In this document: positions 44,681 through 52,794 of the stretch, piece by piece
How the letters are laid out: each line of letters begins with the position of its first letter
Numbering within the stretch: the first letter of the stretch is position 1
Assembly (NCBI RefSeq): GCF_001083785.1
Contig: NZ_LAVL01000048.1
Span: 1-53,473 of the forward strand
Direction: 5' to 3'
DNA length: 53,473 bases
Origin: Nonomuraea sp. SBT364
GTDB taxonomy: Bacteria > Actinomycetota > Actinomycetes > Streptosporangiales > Streptosporangiaceae
The notes under the pieces: generated by a model
The model's input: the letters and a program-made list of their open reading frames with translations, nothing else
Told to the model about the DNA's origin: nothing
The model's database searches: none
Program-made: the position numbers and the translations under genes

Positions 44681-45043
44681 GTGCATGCATTCGACGTTCT
44701 CGGTGACCCGGTCCGGCGCCGGATCCTGGAGTTGCTCGCCGACGGTGAGCGCAGCTCCGGCGAGGTCACCACCGTCATCCAGCGCGAGTTCGGCATCTCT
44801 CAGCCCGCCGTCTCGCAGCATCTCAAGGTGCTGCGGGACAACGGCTTCGCCAGCGTGCGCGCCGAGGGCACCCGGCGGCTCTACGCCGTCGACCCGGAGC
44901 CGCTGCGCGAGGTCGACCAGTGGCTGGAGCGCTTCCGCGGTTTCTGGAGCCAGCGCCTCGACGCCCTGGCGACGGAGCTGGCCCGCGGCAAGCGCCGCAC
45001 CGGCGACGCGCCCGTGCCCACCAGGAAAGAAGAATCGACATGA
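44681..45043 (+). CDS. ArsR-family transcriptional regulator
   Basis: The 120-residue winged-helix protein starts at GTG 44681 with MHAFDVLGDPVRRRILELLA, then ISQPAVSQHLKVLRDNGFASV, the recognition helix of ArsR. No metal-binding Cys cluster is present, as in the ArsR proteins that travel with SRPBCC genes. Its stop overlaps the next start as ATGA. It is probably the repressor of this three-gene operon. Confidence 0.92.
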   Translation: MHAFDVLGDPVRRRILELLADGERSSGEVTTVIQREFGISQPAVSQHLKVLRDNGFASVRAEGTRRLYAVDPEPLREVDQWLERFRGFWSQRLDALATELARGKRRTGDAPVPTRKEEST

Positions 45044-45651
45044 ACATCATCGACGAGATCAGCCGGGCCCACCGAAGGGTCAGCGAGAAGGGCGACACCA
45101 AGACCGTCGTCCTGTCGCGCCACTACGACTCCGACGTCGAGGACGTGTGGGACGCCCTCACCACCGCCGAGCGGATCGGCCGCTGGCTGATGCCCGTCAG
45201 CGGCGACCTCCGGCTCGGCGGCAAGTATCAGCTAGAGGGCAACGCCGGCGGCGAGGTCCTGCGTTGTGAGCCGCCCGCGCTGCTCGCGGTCACGTGGGTC
45301 TTCGGCGACGCGCCCGCCTCCGAGGTCGAGGTCACGCTGGCGGCCGACGGCGACGGCACCCGCTTCGAGCTGGTGCACACCGCCGTCGTGCCGGACGAGT
45401 TCTGGTCGCGGTACGGCCCGGGCGCCGTCGGGTCGGGCTGGGACCTGGCCCTGCTCGGCCTGAGCATGCACCTGAGCGGCGGCGTGATCCCCGACCACGA
45501 CCGCTTGCACGAGACCGAGGAGGGACGCGCCGCCATCACCGCCAGCAGCAGGGCCTGGGGCGAGGCGCACCTGGCCTCGGGCGCCGACCCCGCCCAGGTC
45601 GCGGCCGCCACCGCGGCGACGACCGCCTTCTACGCACCGGAACCGGAGTGA
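45040..45651 (+). CDS. SRPBCC (AHSA1/START-like) domain protein
   Basis: The 203-residue protein has the SRPBCC pattern: VVLSRHYDSDVEDVWDALTTAERIGRWLMPVSGDLRLGGKY (key parts: DVWDALT and WLMPV), and LLAVTWVFGD. The fold forms a hydrophobic ligand-binding cavity. ATG 45040 overlaps the ArsR stop. ArsR-SRPBCC pairs are common in actinobacteria; their ligand is usually unknown. Confidence 0.9.
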   Translation: MNIIDEISRAHRRVSEKGDTKTVVLSRHYDSDVEDVWDALTTAERIGRWLMPVSGDLRLGGKYQLEGNAGGEVLRCEPPALLAVTWVFGDAPASEVEVTLAADGDGTRFELVHTAVVPDEFWSRYGPGAVGSGWDLALLGLSMHLSGGVIPDHDRLHETEEGRAAITASSRAWGEAHLASGADPAQVAAATAATTAFYAPEPE

Positions 45652-45653
45652 CC

Positions 45654-46049
45654 ATGGCACAGAAGATCACCACCTTCCTGATGTTCGAGGGCAAGGCCGA
45701 GGAGGCCATGGCCTTCTACCTGTCGCTGTTCGACGACGCGGAGATCGTCGCCGTCACCCGCTACGGACCCGGTGAGCAGGGCGCCGAAGGCAGCGTGCAG
45801 CACGCCACGTTCCGGCTCGCCGGCCAGGAGTACATGGCCATCGACAGCTCGGTGCATCACGGGTTCACGTTCACGCCGTCGATGTCGCTGTACGTGCAGT
45901 GCGAGTCGGAGGCCGAGATCGAGCGGCTCTACGCGGCCCTGCTGGAGCAGGGCAAGCCGCTGATGCCGCTCGACAACTACGGGTTCAGCAAGCGGTTCGG
46001 CTGGGTGAACGACAGGTTCGGCGTGTCCTGGCAGCTCAACCTGGCCTGA
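45654..46049 (+). CDS. VOC-superfamily (PhnB/3-demethylubiquinone methyltransferase-like) protein
   Basis: The 131-residue protein matches PhnB-type VOC proteins: ITTFLMFEGKAEEAMAFYLSLF, HATFRLAGQEYMAIDSS and NDRFGVSWQLNL at the end. These bind a metal or small ligand and often sit with SRPBCC and ArsR genes. ATG 45654 comes 2 bases after the SRPBCC stop. The CGAC-CGGC hairpin that follows may end the operon. Confidence 0.9.
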   Translation: MAQKITTFLMFEGKAEEAMAFYLSLFDDAEIVAVTRYGPGEQGAEGSVQHATFRLAGQEYMAIDSSVHHGFTFTPSMSLYVQCESEAEIERLYAALLEQGKPLMPLDNYGFSKRFGWVNDRFGVSWQLNLA

Positions 46050-46057
46050 GCGAGCCC

Positions 46058-46077
46058 GCCGGAGGCCGACCGGCTTT
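46058..46077 (+). terminator. Weak intrinsic terminator candidate
   Basis: GCCGG (46058-46062) and CCGGC (46070-46074) form a 5-bp stem with a 7-nt loop, followed by TTT. It lies just after the ArsR-SRPBCC-VOC operon. Confidence 0.35.
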
Positions 46078-46160
46078 GACCAGATCTGTTGATGCGTAAC
46101 ACATTGCAGCGGGTAAGTGGCTGATCGTAATGATCGTCCCTTACGTACGAGGAGTTCTCG

Positions 46161-46532
46161 ATGCGCATCAGCAGGACCCTGGCCGCTGCCGCGGCCACCA
46201 CCGAGGACGCGGCGGGCCTCGTCCTCGCCGCACCCGCGGCCCAGGCCGAGCCGGCGCCGCAGTGCTGCCTCGTCACGACGACGGCCACCGCGCCGAGCAC
46301 GGCCCTGCTGCTCAGCCTGCTGGGCCTGCCCGCGGCGACCCTGCCTCAGGGGCAGATCGGGCTGACCTGCAACCCGATCCGGGTCATCGCCGCCACGATC
46401 GCCGCCACCTGCGCGACCGTCGCCGTGATGTGCGAGAACAACTCCTTCAACGGCGTGATCGCGCTCGGCTGCCGCGCCCTCACGCCCGAGGAGATCGCCC
46501 AGCTCCCGAACCCGCCCAAGCCGTCCGTCTGA
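46161..46532 (+). CDS. Small secreted cysteine-containing protein
   Basis: The 123-residue protein has a signal-peptide-like start (MRISRTLAAAAATTEDAAGL, then VLAAPAAQA as cleavage region), giving a mature part of about 92 residues. This part has Cys-Cys near its start and four further Cys (LTCNP, ATCATVAVMC, LGC), and is rich in small hydrophobic residues. Six cysteines could form disulfides outside the cell. GAGGAG precedes ATG 46161. The signal peptide is unusual in having TTED in its core. No family recognised; it may be an envelope or surface-active protein. Confidence 0.65.
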   Translation: MRISRTLAAAAATTEDAAGLVLAAPAAQAEPAPQCCLVTTTATAPSTALLLSLLGLPAATLPQGQIGLTCNPIRVIAATIAATCATVAVMCENNSFNGVIALGCRALTPEEIAQLPNPPKPSV

Positions 46533-46536
46533 CGGT

Positions 46537-46562
46537 GCAACACTTGGCCGCCTCCGCCCGTC
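46537..46562 (+). promoter_or_regulatory. Possible ECF-type promoter before sigE-like gene
   Basis: GCAAC (46537-46541), 17 bases and CGTC (46559-46562) resemble the general ECF pattern AAC-N16/17-CGT and precede the SigE-type sigma gene by 34 bases. It may reflect autoregulation. Confidence 0.35.
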
Positions 46563-46596
46563 TCAGTCGGGATGACCGCGAGAGGAAGGCGCAGGT

Positions 46597-47091
46597 GTGC
46601 ACGATGACGAGCTGTTCGAGCGGTTCGTGACGGAACGGGTGGACGTGCTGCTCCGCTACGGCTACGTGCTGACCGGCAACCCGCACGACGCCGCCGACCT
46701 GGTGCAGGAGGCACTGGTGCGGTTACGCGGCGGCTGGGAACGGGTGCGGCGCAAACACGACCCCGAGGCCTACGTCAAGACGACGATGAGCCGCCTGCAC
46801 GTCAACTCCTGGCGGCTGCGGCGGCGCGAGCAGGTCACGGCGGAGCCGCCCGACCGGACCTGGCTGGACAGCCCGTACGAGGGCTCGGCCCTGTGGGACA
46901 CGCTGGCGCGGCTGCCGCGCAGGCAGCGGGCGGTGCTGGTGCTGCGCTACTACGAACAGCTGACCGACGCGGAGATCGCCGTCGTCCTCGGCATCTCGCG
47001 CGGCACGGTGCGCAGCCAGGCGTCGAGGGCCCTGGACAAGCTGCGCGGGGACCTGCCCGCCATCGCCGCGAGCCTGGGGAGCAAGGCGTGA
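46597..47091 (+). CDS. SigE-family ECF sigma factor
   Basis: The 164-residue protein has region 2 (LLRYGYVLTGNPHDAADLVQEALVRL) and region 4 (LPRRQRAVLVLRYYEQLTDAEIAVVLGISRGTVRSQASRAL, key part YYEQLTDAEIA), typical of the SigE (ECF41-unrelated, short) group of actinobacteria. GTG 46597 follows GAGGAAGG. Its stop overlaps the next start as GTGA, implying a coupled anti-sigma-like partner. It is the fifth intact ECF gene in the window. Confidence 0.93.
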   Translation: MHDDELFERFVTERVDVLLRYGYVLTGNPHDAADLVQEALVRLRGGWERVRRKHDPEAYVKTTMSRLHVNSWRLRRREQVTAEPPDRTWLDSPYEGSALWDTLARLPRRQRAVLVLRYYEQLTDAEIAVVLGISRGTVRSQASRALDKLRGDLPAIAASLGSKA

Positions 47092-48272
47092 ACGCCGATC
47101 TGGAGAAGTCGCTGGCCGAGGAGCTCGCGCGGGCGGCCGGCCATGCCCCGCGACCGGCGCACGATCTGCGGGCGCGGATCGAGGCGGGACACCGGCGGCG
47201 ACGGCGCACGGGGACCGCGCTGTCGGCGGCGGCCGTCGCCGTGCTGTCGGCGGCCGTCACGGTGGTGATCACGGTGGCGGTCACGGTGGCGGCGTCACCG
47301 CCGGTGCCGGTGGCGACGCGGCCCTCGCCGACGTTCGAGCCGAGCGCCCCGGCGACGGCGGATCCGGCGCTGCCGCCCGTGGAGAAGGTCTGGCCGGGCG
47401 CGCTGCACACCGTTCCCCGGAACCTGCCGAACGGGCAGGAATTGCATCCCGAGCGGTTCCTGGACGACCGGTCGCTGCTGGTGCGGACGCTGGACGTCGA
47501 CAGGATCGACGCGCTGTGGGCGTACGACGTCAGGAAGCGGACCGCGCGCCGCCTGGTGGACGTGCGGTCGCCGCGCGGCACCGTGGTCACGGCGCCGTTC
47601 GTCGCGGTGGGCGACGGCCTGCTGGCCTGGTGGACGTTGCGCCGCGAGCGGAACGCGCGCGTGGTGGAGATCTGGACGGCGCCGGTCACCGGCGGGTCGC
47701 AGCGCAAGGTCGCCACGCTGAAGGACGCCCCGCAGGGCATCGATCTGACGATCGCGGGCGGCCGGCTGGTGTGGTCGCCGTGGGGCCGTGAGGGCGTCTA
47801 CCGGATGCCGCTGACCGGCGGCGCGGCCAAGCCGGTGGCGGGCTCGGCCGGGCACACCCTGCTGGCGTGGCCGTGGGCGGCCCGGCCCCGGCCCGGCGTC
47901 CGGAAGGGCGGGAACGTGACCTTCGGTGACCTGGTCGACCTGCGCACGGGGGCGCGCGAGCAGGCGCCCGTCACGATCGGCGCCTGCTCGCTCACCTGGT
48001 GCGTGTCCGGGCGCACCGCGATGCGCCGCGACGGCGGGGGACGGCGCGAGCTGCCCGGTGACGCGACGGCGGGGGACGTGCCCGCGCTCGACCGGTTCGC
48101 CCTGCTCTCCCGGAGGGGGGCGGACAGCGTGCTGTACGACCTGGCCGGCGCGAAGGGTGGCATGCTGCGGTCCACGGGGTACACGCCGGTCCTCGACTAC
48201 CGGATGCCCGGTCTGCTCACCTACATGAGGGGCGGGGAGCAGGTCGTGGTGAACCTGAAGGCGATCAGGTGA
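47088..48272 (+). CDS. Single-pass membrane protein, probable anti-sigma partner
   Basis: The 394-residue protein has a cytosolic N-terminus of about 43 residues (DLEKSLAEELARAAGH; RARIEAGHRRRRR). One membrane helix follows (TALSAAAVAVLSAAVTVVIT), then a long outer domain with repeated strands such as LLAWWTLRRERN, IAGGRLVWSPWG and LTYMRGGEQVVVNL, like a beta-propeller. GTG 47088 overlaps the sigma stop. Position and topology suggest a membrane anti-sigma protein sensing an outside signal. A zinc-type anti-sigma motif is absent, so this is inference. It is convergent with the SWIM gene; their ends overlap by 8 bp. Confidence 0.78.
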   Translation: MNADLEKSLAEELARAAGHAPRPAHDLRARIEAGHRRRRRTGTALSAAAVAVLSAAVTVVITVAVTVAASPPVPVATRPSPTFEPSAPATADPALPPVEKVWPGALHTVPRNLPNGQELHPERFLDDRSLLVRTLDVDRIDALWAYDVRKRTARRLVDVRSPRGTVVTAPFVAVGDGLLAWWTLRRERNARVVEIWTAPVTGGSQRKVATLKDAPQGIDLTIAGGRLVWSPWGREGVYRMPLTGGAAKPVAGSAGHTLLAWPWAARPRPGVRKGGNVTFGDLVDLRTGAREQAPVTIGACSLTWCVSGRTAMRRDGGGRRELPGDATAGDVPALDRFALLSRRGADSVLYDLAGAKGGMLRSTGYTPVLDYRMPGLLTYMRGGEQVVVNLKAIR

Positions 48273-49380
48273 GCAGCCCGGTCAGCAGGGCCGACGGGTC
48301 GCGTTCCGGCGGCCCGGCGGGCCACCAGCCGTCGTCGCGGCGGGTGAACGGGTACCAGCGGCCGTCACGGCCGTAGCGCAGTTGCCGGTCGCCGACGGTC
48401 CACTGGTTGCGCCACGCCTCGACCGCCGGCGGCTCGCCCTCCCAGCCCGCCTCCAGCAGCGCCCGGGCGCGGGCCAGGTCCTGCCGGGGCGGGGTCCAGG
48501 GTGATTCGAGGGCGTCCAGGCCGCCGGCGCCGCCGTGCCGCCACGCCGCCACCGCCGCGTCGAGGCCCAGGTCGAGCCCGAACTCGGCGGACATCCGTAC
48601 CCGGTCCTGGTATTCGGACAGCGCCGTCAAGGCGCCGGTGACCAGCAGCTCGCGGGCCCGGGAGGCGGCGGAGGCGGCGAGCACCTCCAGGGCGGCCACG
48701 TCGACGCCGGGCGCGGGCTCCAGGCCGAGCGGCGCGAACGTGACGTCCACCGGCGGCGGGACGGGCAGCGGCGGGACGCCGAGGGCGTAGGCGTCGGCGG
48801 CGGGGATGCCCTGCGGGGCGGTGGCGGGCACGTCGCGCTGCTGGAGCGCGTCGATGAGATCGCGCTCGCCGCGGCCGCGGAGCAGCAGCAGCACGAACGG
48901 GTCGTCGTCGAGCAGCCAGGACGCCTGGTAGCACAGGGCGGCGGCGTGCTTGCACGGGTGCCCCCAGTCGGGGCAGGAGCATTCGGGCTCCAGGTCGCCG
49001 ACCGTGGGGAGCAGCGGCACGGCGGCGTCCTCGGCGGCCTCGACGAGGTCGTGCGGCATGTCGCGGTCGAGCAGGGCGGCGATGTGCCCGGCCTTGGCGG
49101 CGACCTGGTCGAGGAAGCGTTCCCAGGCGGCGTCGGTGAGCTGTTCGACGCGGACGACGGTGTCGTACTCGTGCTCGGAGACGGCGGCGAGCCGGCCGGG
49201 GCTGACGGTGATGGGGCCGACCTGGCCGGTCTTGGCGTAGGCGCGGCCCTTCTTCAGCAGCGTGTGGTCCAGGGAGGTGTCCTCCAGGGCCTTGATCCAG
49301 GCGAGGCCCCACCAGGAGGTGGCGAAGCGGGCGCCGGTCCGCTGGCGGGGGAAGGCGGCGAAGCCGCGGGCGTCGGTCAT
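48265..49380 (-). CDS. SWIM zinc-finger protein
   Basis: The 371-residue protein contains a SWIM motif ECSCPDWGHPCKHAAALCY with Cys134, Cys136, Cys143 and His145 binding zinc. The N-terminus (ARFATSWWGLAWIKALED; GRAYAKTGQVGPITVSPG) is typical of SWIM proteins that travel with SNF2 helicases. Its start overlaps the helicase stop (ATGA at 49377-49380), so the two are coupled. The C-terminus matches a set of Trp-rich segments (WTVGDRQLRYGRDGRWYPF). Such pairs are thought to act on DNA or DNA-protein complexes; the role is unproven. Confidence 0.92.
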   Translation of the reverse strand: MTDARGFAAFPRQRTGARFATSWWGLAWIKALEDTSLDHTLLKKGRAYAKTGQVGPITVSPGRLAAVSEHEYDTVVRVEQLTDAAWERFLDQVAAKAGHIAALLDRDMPHDLVEAAEDAAVPLLPTVGDLEPECSCPDWGHPCKHAAALCYQASWLLDDDPFVLLLLRGRGERDLIDALQQRDVPATAPQGIPAADAYALGVPPLPVPPPVDVTFAPLGLEPAPGVDVAALEVLAASAASRARELLVTGALTALSEYQDRVRMSAEFGLDLGLDAAVAAWRHGGAGGLDALESPWTPPRQDLARARALLEAGWEGEPPAVEAWRNQWTVGDRQLRYGRDGRWYPFTRRDDGWWPAGPPERDPSALLTGLLT

Positions 49381-52076
49381 CGGAGCTCCACGAGTGCGGC
49401 GAGTTCGGCGTCGGTCAGCTCGGTGAAGGCGGCCTCGCCGGAGGCGAGCACGGCCTCGGCCAGGGAGCGCTTGGCGGTGAGCATCTGGGCGATGCGGTCC
49501 TCGATGGTGCCTTCGGCGATGAGCCGGTGCACCTGGACGGGGCGGGTCTGGCCGATGCGGTAGGCGCGGTCGGTGGCCTGGTCCTCGACGGCGGGGTTCC
49601 ACCAGCGGTCGTAGTGGATGACGTGGTCGGCGCGGGTGAGGTTGAGCCCGGTGCCGGCGGCCTTGAGCGACAGCAGGAACACCGGGGCGGCGCCGTCCTG
49701 GAAGCGCTGGACCATCTCCTCGCGGCGGGCGACGGGGGTGCCGCCGTGCAGGAGCTGGGTGCCGACGCCGCGGGCCGACAGGTGCTTGTCGAGCAGGCGG
49801 GCCATCTGCACGTACTGGGTGAACACCAGGACGGCGCCGTCCTCGGCGACGATGGTGTCGACCAGCTCGTCGAGGAGCTCCAGCTTGCCGGAGCGGCCGG
49901 GCAGGCGGGGGGCGGCCTCGTGCAGATACTGCGCCGGGTGGTTGCAGATCTGCTTGAGCCCGGTGAGCAGTTTGACGATGAGGCCGCGCCTGGCCATGCC
50001 GTGGGCGCTCTCGATCTGCGTCATGATCTCGCGGACGACGGCCTCGTACAGGCCGGCCTGCTCGGTGGTGAGCGCGACGGGGCGGTCGGTCTCGGTCTTG
50101 GGCGGCAGCTCGGGCGCGATGCCGGGGTCGGACTTGCGGCGGCGCAGCAGGAACGGGCCGACGAGCCTGGCCAGCCGCTCGGCCGTGGCCTTGTCACCGG
50201 ACTCGACCGGTTTGGCCCAGCGTGACCGGAACCTGGTGAGGGGGCCGAGCAGGCCGGGCGTGGTCCAGTCGAGGATGGCCCACAGCTCCGACAGGTTGTT
50301 CTCCACCGGGGTGCCGGTGAGGGCGACGCGGGCGGCGGCGGGGATCTCGCGCAGCGCCTTGGCGGTGCCGGAGGCGGGGTTCTTGACGTGCTGGGCCTCG
50401 TCGGCGACCAGCAGTCCCCAGGGGTGCTCGGCGAGCAGGGCGGCGTCCAGGCGCATGGTGCCGTAGGTGGTCAGGACGAAGCCGTCGTCGGCGAGGGTGC
50501 GCTGGGCGCCGTGGTAGCGGCGGACCGGGACGCCGGGGGCGAACCTGGAGATCTCCCGCTCCCAGTTGCCCATCAGCGAGGCCGGGCACACCACGAGCGT
50601 GGGCCCGCTGCCGCGCCTGGTCAGGTGCAGGGCGATGAGGGTGATCGTCTTGCCCAGGCCCATGTCGTCGGCCAGGCAGCCGCCGAGCCCGAGCGAGGTC
50701 ATCCTGGCCAGCCAGCGCAGCCCCTGGAGCTGGTAGTCGCGCAGCGTCGCGGCCAGGCCGGCCGGCGGGCCGATGTAGGCGGGCTCGGCGAGGCGGTCGC
50801 GCAGCTCGCTCAGCCAGGCGCTCGGCTCGACGGGCACCTGCTCGCCGTCGACCTCTACGGTGCCGGTGAGCGCGGCGCCGAGGGCGTCGAGCCCGGTCAT
50901 CGGCTTGAGGTCGCGCAGGCGGGCCTTGCGGGCCACGGCGGGGTCGACGAGGACCCATTGGTCGCGCAGGCGGACGACGGGGCGGTGCGTCTCGGCGAGG
51001 TGGTCCATCTCGGCGGCGGTCAGCCGTTCGCCGCCGAGGGCGAGCTGCCAGTCGAAGCTGGTCAGGTGGTGTCCGCCGAGGAACGAGGGCAGGTCGGAGG
51101 GCGCGGTGTCGCGGGCGCCGACGGCGGCGCGCGCGGTCAGGCCGCTGACCAGGGATTTGGGCCAGTGCACCTCGATCCCGGCGGCGTCGAGCCGGTCGGC
51201 GGCGCCGGCGAGGAGCTCTTCGAGGTCGGCGTCGGTCAGGGTGAGTTCGTCGGGGACGGCGCTGTCGAGCAGCCGTTCCAGGCGCGGCCAGGCGCGGGCG
51301 GCGCGGCGGATGGCGAGCGTGGCGTCGATCCTGGCGCGGCCGCCGAACCCGGGGTCGCGGCCCTCCCACAGGTCGGCGGCGTCGGCCACCAGCGAGGGGT
51401 CGGCCAGGCTGTGCAGCTGCGCCACGGCACGGAACTCGGCGCGTGCCGGGTCGTCGGCCTCCAGCCGCAGCGACAGCCGCACGCCGGAGTCGAGCCCGGC
51501 CGACACCTCCTCGGCCCAGTGGCGCAGCCGGGGGACCTTGACCGGGCGGGTGGCGGCGTAGGCGGTGGTGCCGGTGGCCCTGACGGCTCCCGGCGAGCGC
51601 GGCATGGCGTCGGCCACCGCGTCCAGGAACGCCCGCACGTGACTTTCCGCGTCGGCCAGGCGCAGCTCGGCGTCGACGGGTACGGCGCGGGCTTCGGCGG
51701 GCATGGCGTCGGCCAGCTCCCGGACGCGGCGGGCGTCGGCGCTGTCGAAGGGGCCGGCGCGCCAGGAGTCGTGGTCCTGCCCGGTGACGCCGGGCAGGAC
51801 CCGGCCGCGGGCGACGAGCTGCAGGGCCACCAGCGCGGCGGCGCCCCAGAACCGGGCGGCGGGGTGTGCCGAGTCGTCGGCACGGGCCCTGGCCAGGGCG
51901 GCGACGGCCTCGGCGACGGGGACGCGGGTGGCGGCGACCTCGTGGGCGCCGTCCGGCCGGGCGATGGTTAGGGTGGTGTCGCCGCCGGGGTCGAGGAAGG
52001 CCATCCGCCCGCTCCTGGGGGGATCACCCGGCTCGAAGACGACCGCGTGCCGTACCGCATCCTGAGGAAGACTCAC
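49377..52076 (-). CDS. SNF2-family DEAD/DEAH-type helicase
   Basis: The 899-residue protein has the SNF2 ATPase: LADDMGLGKTITLIALHL (motif I), LLVADEAQH (DEAQ box), LTGTPVENNLSELWAILDW, and a second half with VFTQYVQM, LLSLKAAGTGLNL and VEDQATDRAYRIGQTRPV. About 430 residues precede the motor and are specific to actinobacterial members. GTG 52076 is preferred because it includes the conserved AVVFEPGDPPRSGR. TACACT lies 8 bases upstream, so the message may be leaderless. ATG 52004 has AGGAG but would remove that motif. It precedes, and is coupled to, the SWIM gene. Confidence 0.93.
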   Translation of the reverse strand: MSLPQDAVRHAVVFEPGDPPRSGRMAFLDPGGDTTLTIARPDGAHEVAATRVPVAEAVAALARARADDSAHPAARFWGAAALVALQLVARGRVLPGVTGQDHDSWRAGPFDSADARRVRELADAMPAEARAVPVDAELRLADAESHVRAFLDAVADAMPRSPGAVRATGTTAYAATRPVKVPRLRHWAEEVSAGLDSGVRLSLRLEADDPARAEFRAVAQLHSLADPSLVADAADLWEGRDPGFGGRARIDATLAIRRAARAWPRLERLLDSAVPDELTLTDADLEELLAGAADRLDAAGIEVHWPKSLVSGLTARAAVGARDTAPSDLPSFLGGHHLTSFDWQLALGGERLTAAEMDHLAETHRPVVRLRDQWVLVDPAVARKARLRDLKPMTGLDALGAALTGTVEVDGEQVPVEPSAWLSELRDRLAEPAYIGPPAGLAATLRDYQLQGLRWLARMTSLGLGGCLADDMGLGKTITLIALHLTRRGSGPTLVVCPASLMGNWEREISRFAPGVPVRRYHGAQRTLADDGFVLTTYGTMRLDAALLAEHPWGLLVADEAQHVKNPASGTAKALREIPAAARVALTGTPVENNLSELWAILDWTTPGLLGPLTRFRSRWAKPVESGDKATAERLARLVGPFLLRRRKSDPGIAPELPPKTETDRPVALTTEQAGLYEAVVREIMTQIESAHGMARRGLIVKLLTGLKQICNHPAQYLHEAAPRLPGRSGKLELLDELVDTIVAEDGAVLVFTQYVQMARLLDKHLSARGVGTQLLHGGTPVARREEMVQRFQDGAAPVFLLSLKAAGTGLNLTRADHVIHYDRWWNPAVEDQATDRAYRIGQTRPVQVHRLIAEGTIEDRIAQMLTAKRSLAEAVLASGEAAFTELTDAELAALVELR

Positions 52077-52078
52077 AG

Positions 52079-52093
52079 CCGTACAGTGTACGG
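52079..52093. promoter_or_regulatory. Palindrome overlapping the SNF2 promoter
   Basis: CCGTACAGTGTACGG has perfect 7-bp arms around one G. It lies 2 bases upstream of the leaderless helicase start and overlaps its TACACT box, so a bound protein would block transcription. The repressor is not evident. Confidence 0.65.
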
Positions 52094-52176
52094 TACGCGG
52101 AAGTGTGGTTTTCCGCACCCCACATAGGCAGCGATCCTCATCCCAGGTAGAGTTGATCTTCCGTACCCTTATGCGC

Positions 52177-52794
52177 ATGGTTGATTGGGTAGTGGAGTTG
52201 ATGGACACCCTCGGTGCGCCGGGGGCCGGAATCGCGATCGCGCTGGAGAACCTCTTCCCGCCGTTGCCGAGCGAGGTGATCCTGCCGCTGTCGGGATTCA
52301 CGGCGAGCAGGGGGTCGATGAATCTGCTCGACGCCCTGATCTGGACGACGCTCGGCTCGGTGGTGGGGGCGCTGGCGCTCTACGGGGTGGGCGCCCTGCT
52401 GGGCCGGGAGCGGACGCTGGCGATCGCCGCCAAGCTGCCGCTGGTGAAGGTCTCCGACATCGAGAAGACCGAGGCGTGGTTCCTCAGGCACGGCAAGAAG
52501 GCGGTGTTCTTCGGGCGGATGATCCCGATCTTCCGCAGCCTCATCTCGATCCCGGCCGGGGTCGAGCGGATGCCGATCCTGCAGTTCACGCTGCTGACGC
52601 TGATCGGCAGCGCGATCTGGAACACGGTGTTCGTGATGGCCGGCTATCTGCTGGGCGAGCAGTGGCACCTGGTGGAGACGTACGTCGGCATCGGGTCCAA
52701 GGTCGTGCTCGGCGTCGTGGTGCTGGCGGTGCTGATCTTCATCGGCGTACGCCTGGGCGAGCGCCGCAAGGGGCGGCATGCGGCCGGTCGCTGA
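52177..52794 (+). CDS. DedA-family membrane protein
   Basis: The 205-residue protein has the DedA signatures: LENLFPPLPSEVILPLSGF near the N-terminus and GRMIPIFRSLISIPAGVERM in the middle, within five or so membrane helices. DedA proteins support membrane-lipid recycling and drug or pH tolerance. The start may be ATG 52177 (MVDWVVELM) or ATG 52171. TACCCT just upstream makes a leaderless message plausible. The histidine-kinase gene begins inside its 3' end. Confidence 0.92.
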   Translation: MVDWVVELMDTLGAPGAGIAIALENLFPPLPSEVILPLSGFTASRGSMNLLDALIWTTLGSVVGALALYGVGALLGRERTLAIAAKLPLVKVSDIEKTEAWFLRHGKKAVFFGRMIPIFRSLISIPAGVERMPILQFTLLTLIGSAIWNTVFVMAGYLLGEQWHLVETYVGIGSKVVLGVVVLAVLIFIGVRLGERRKGRHAAGR

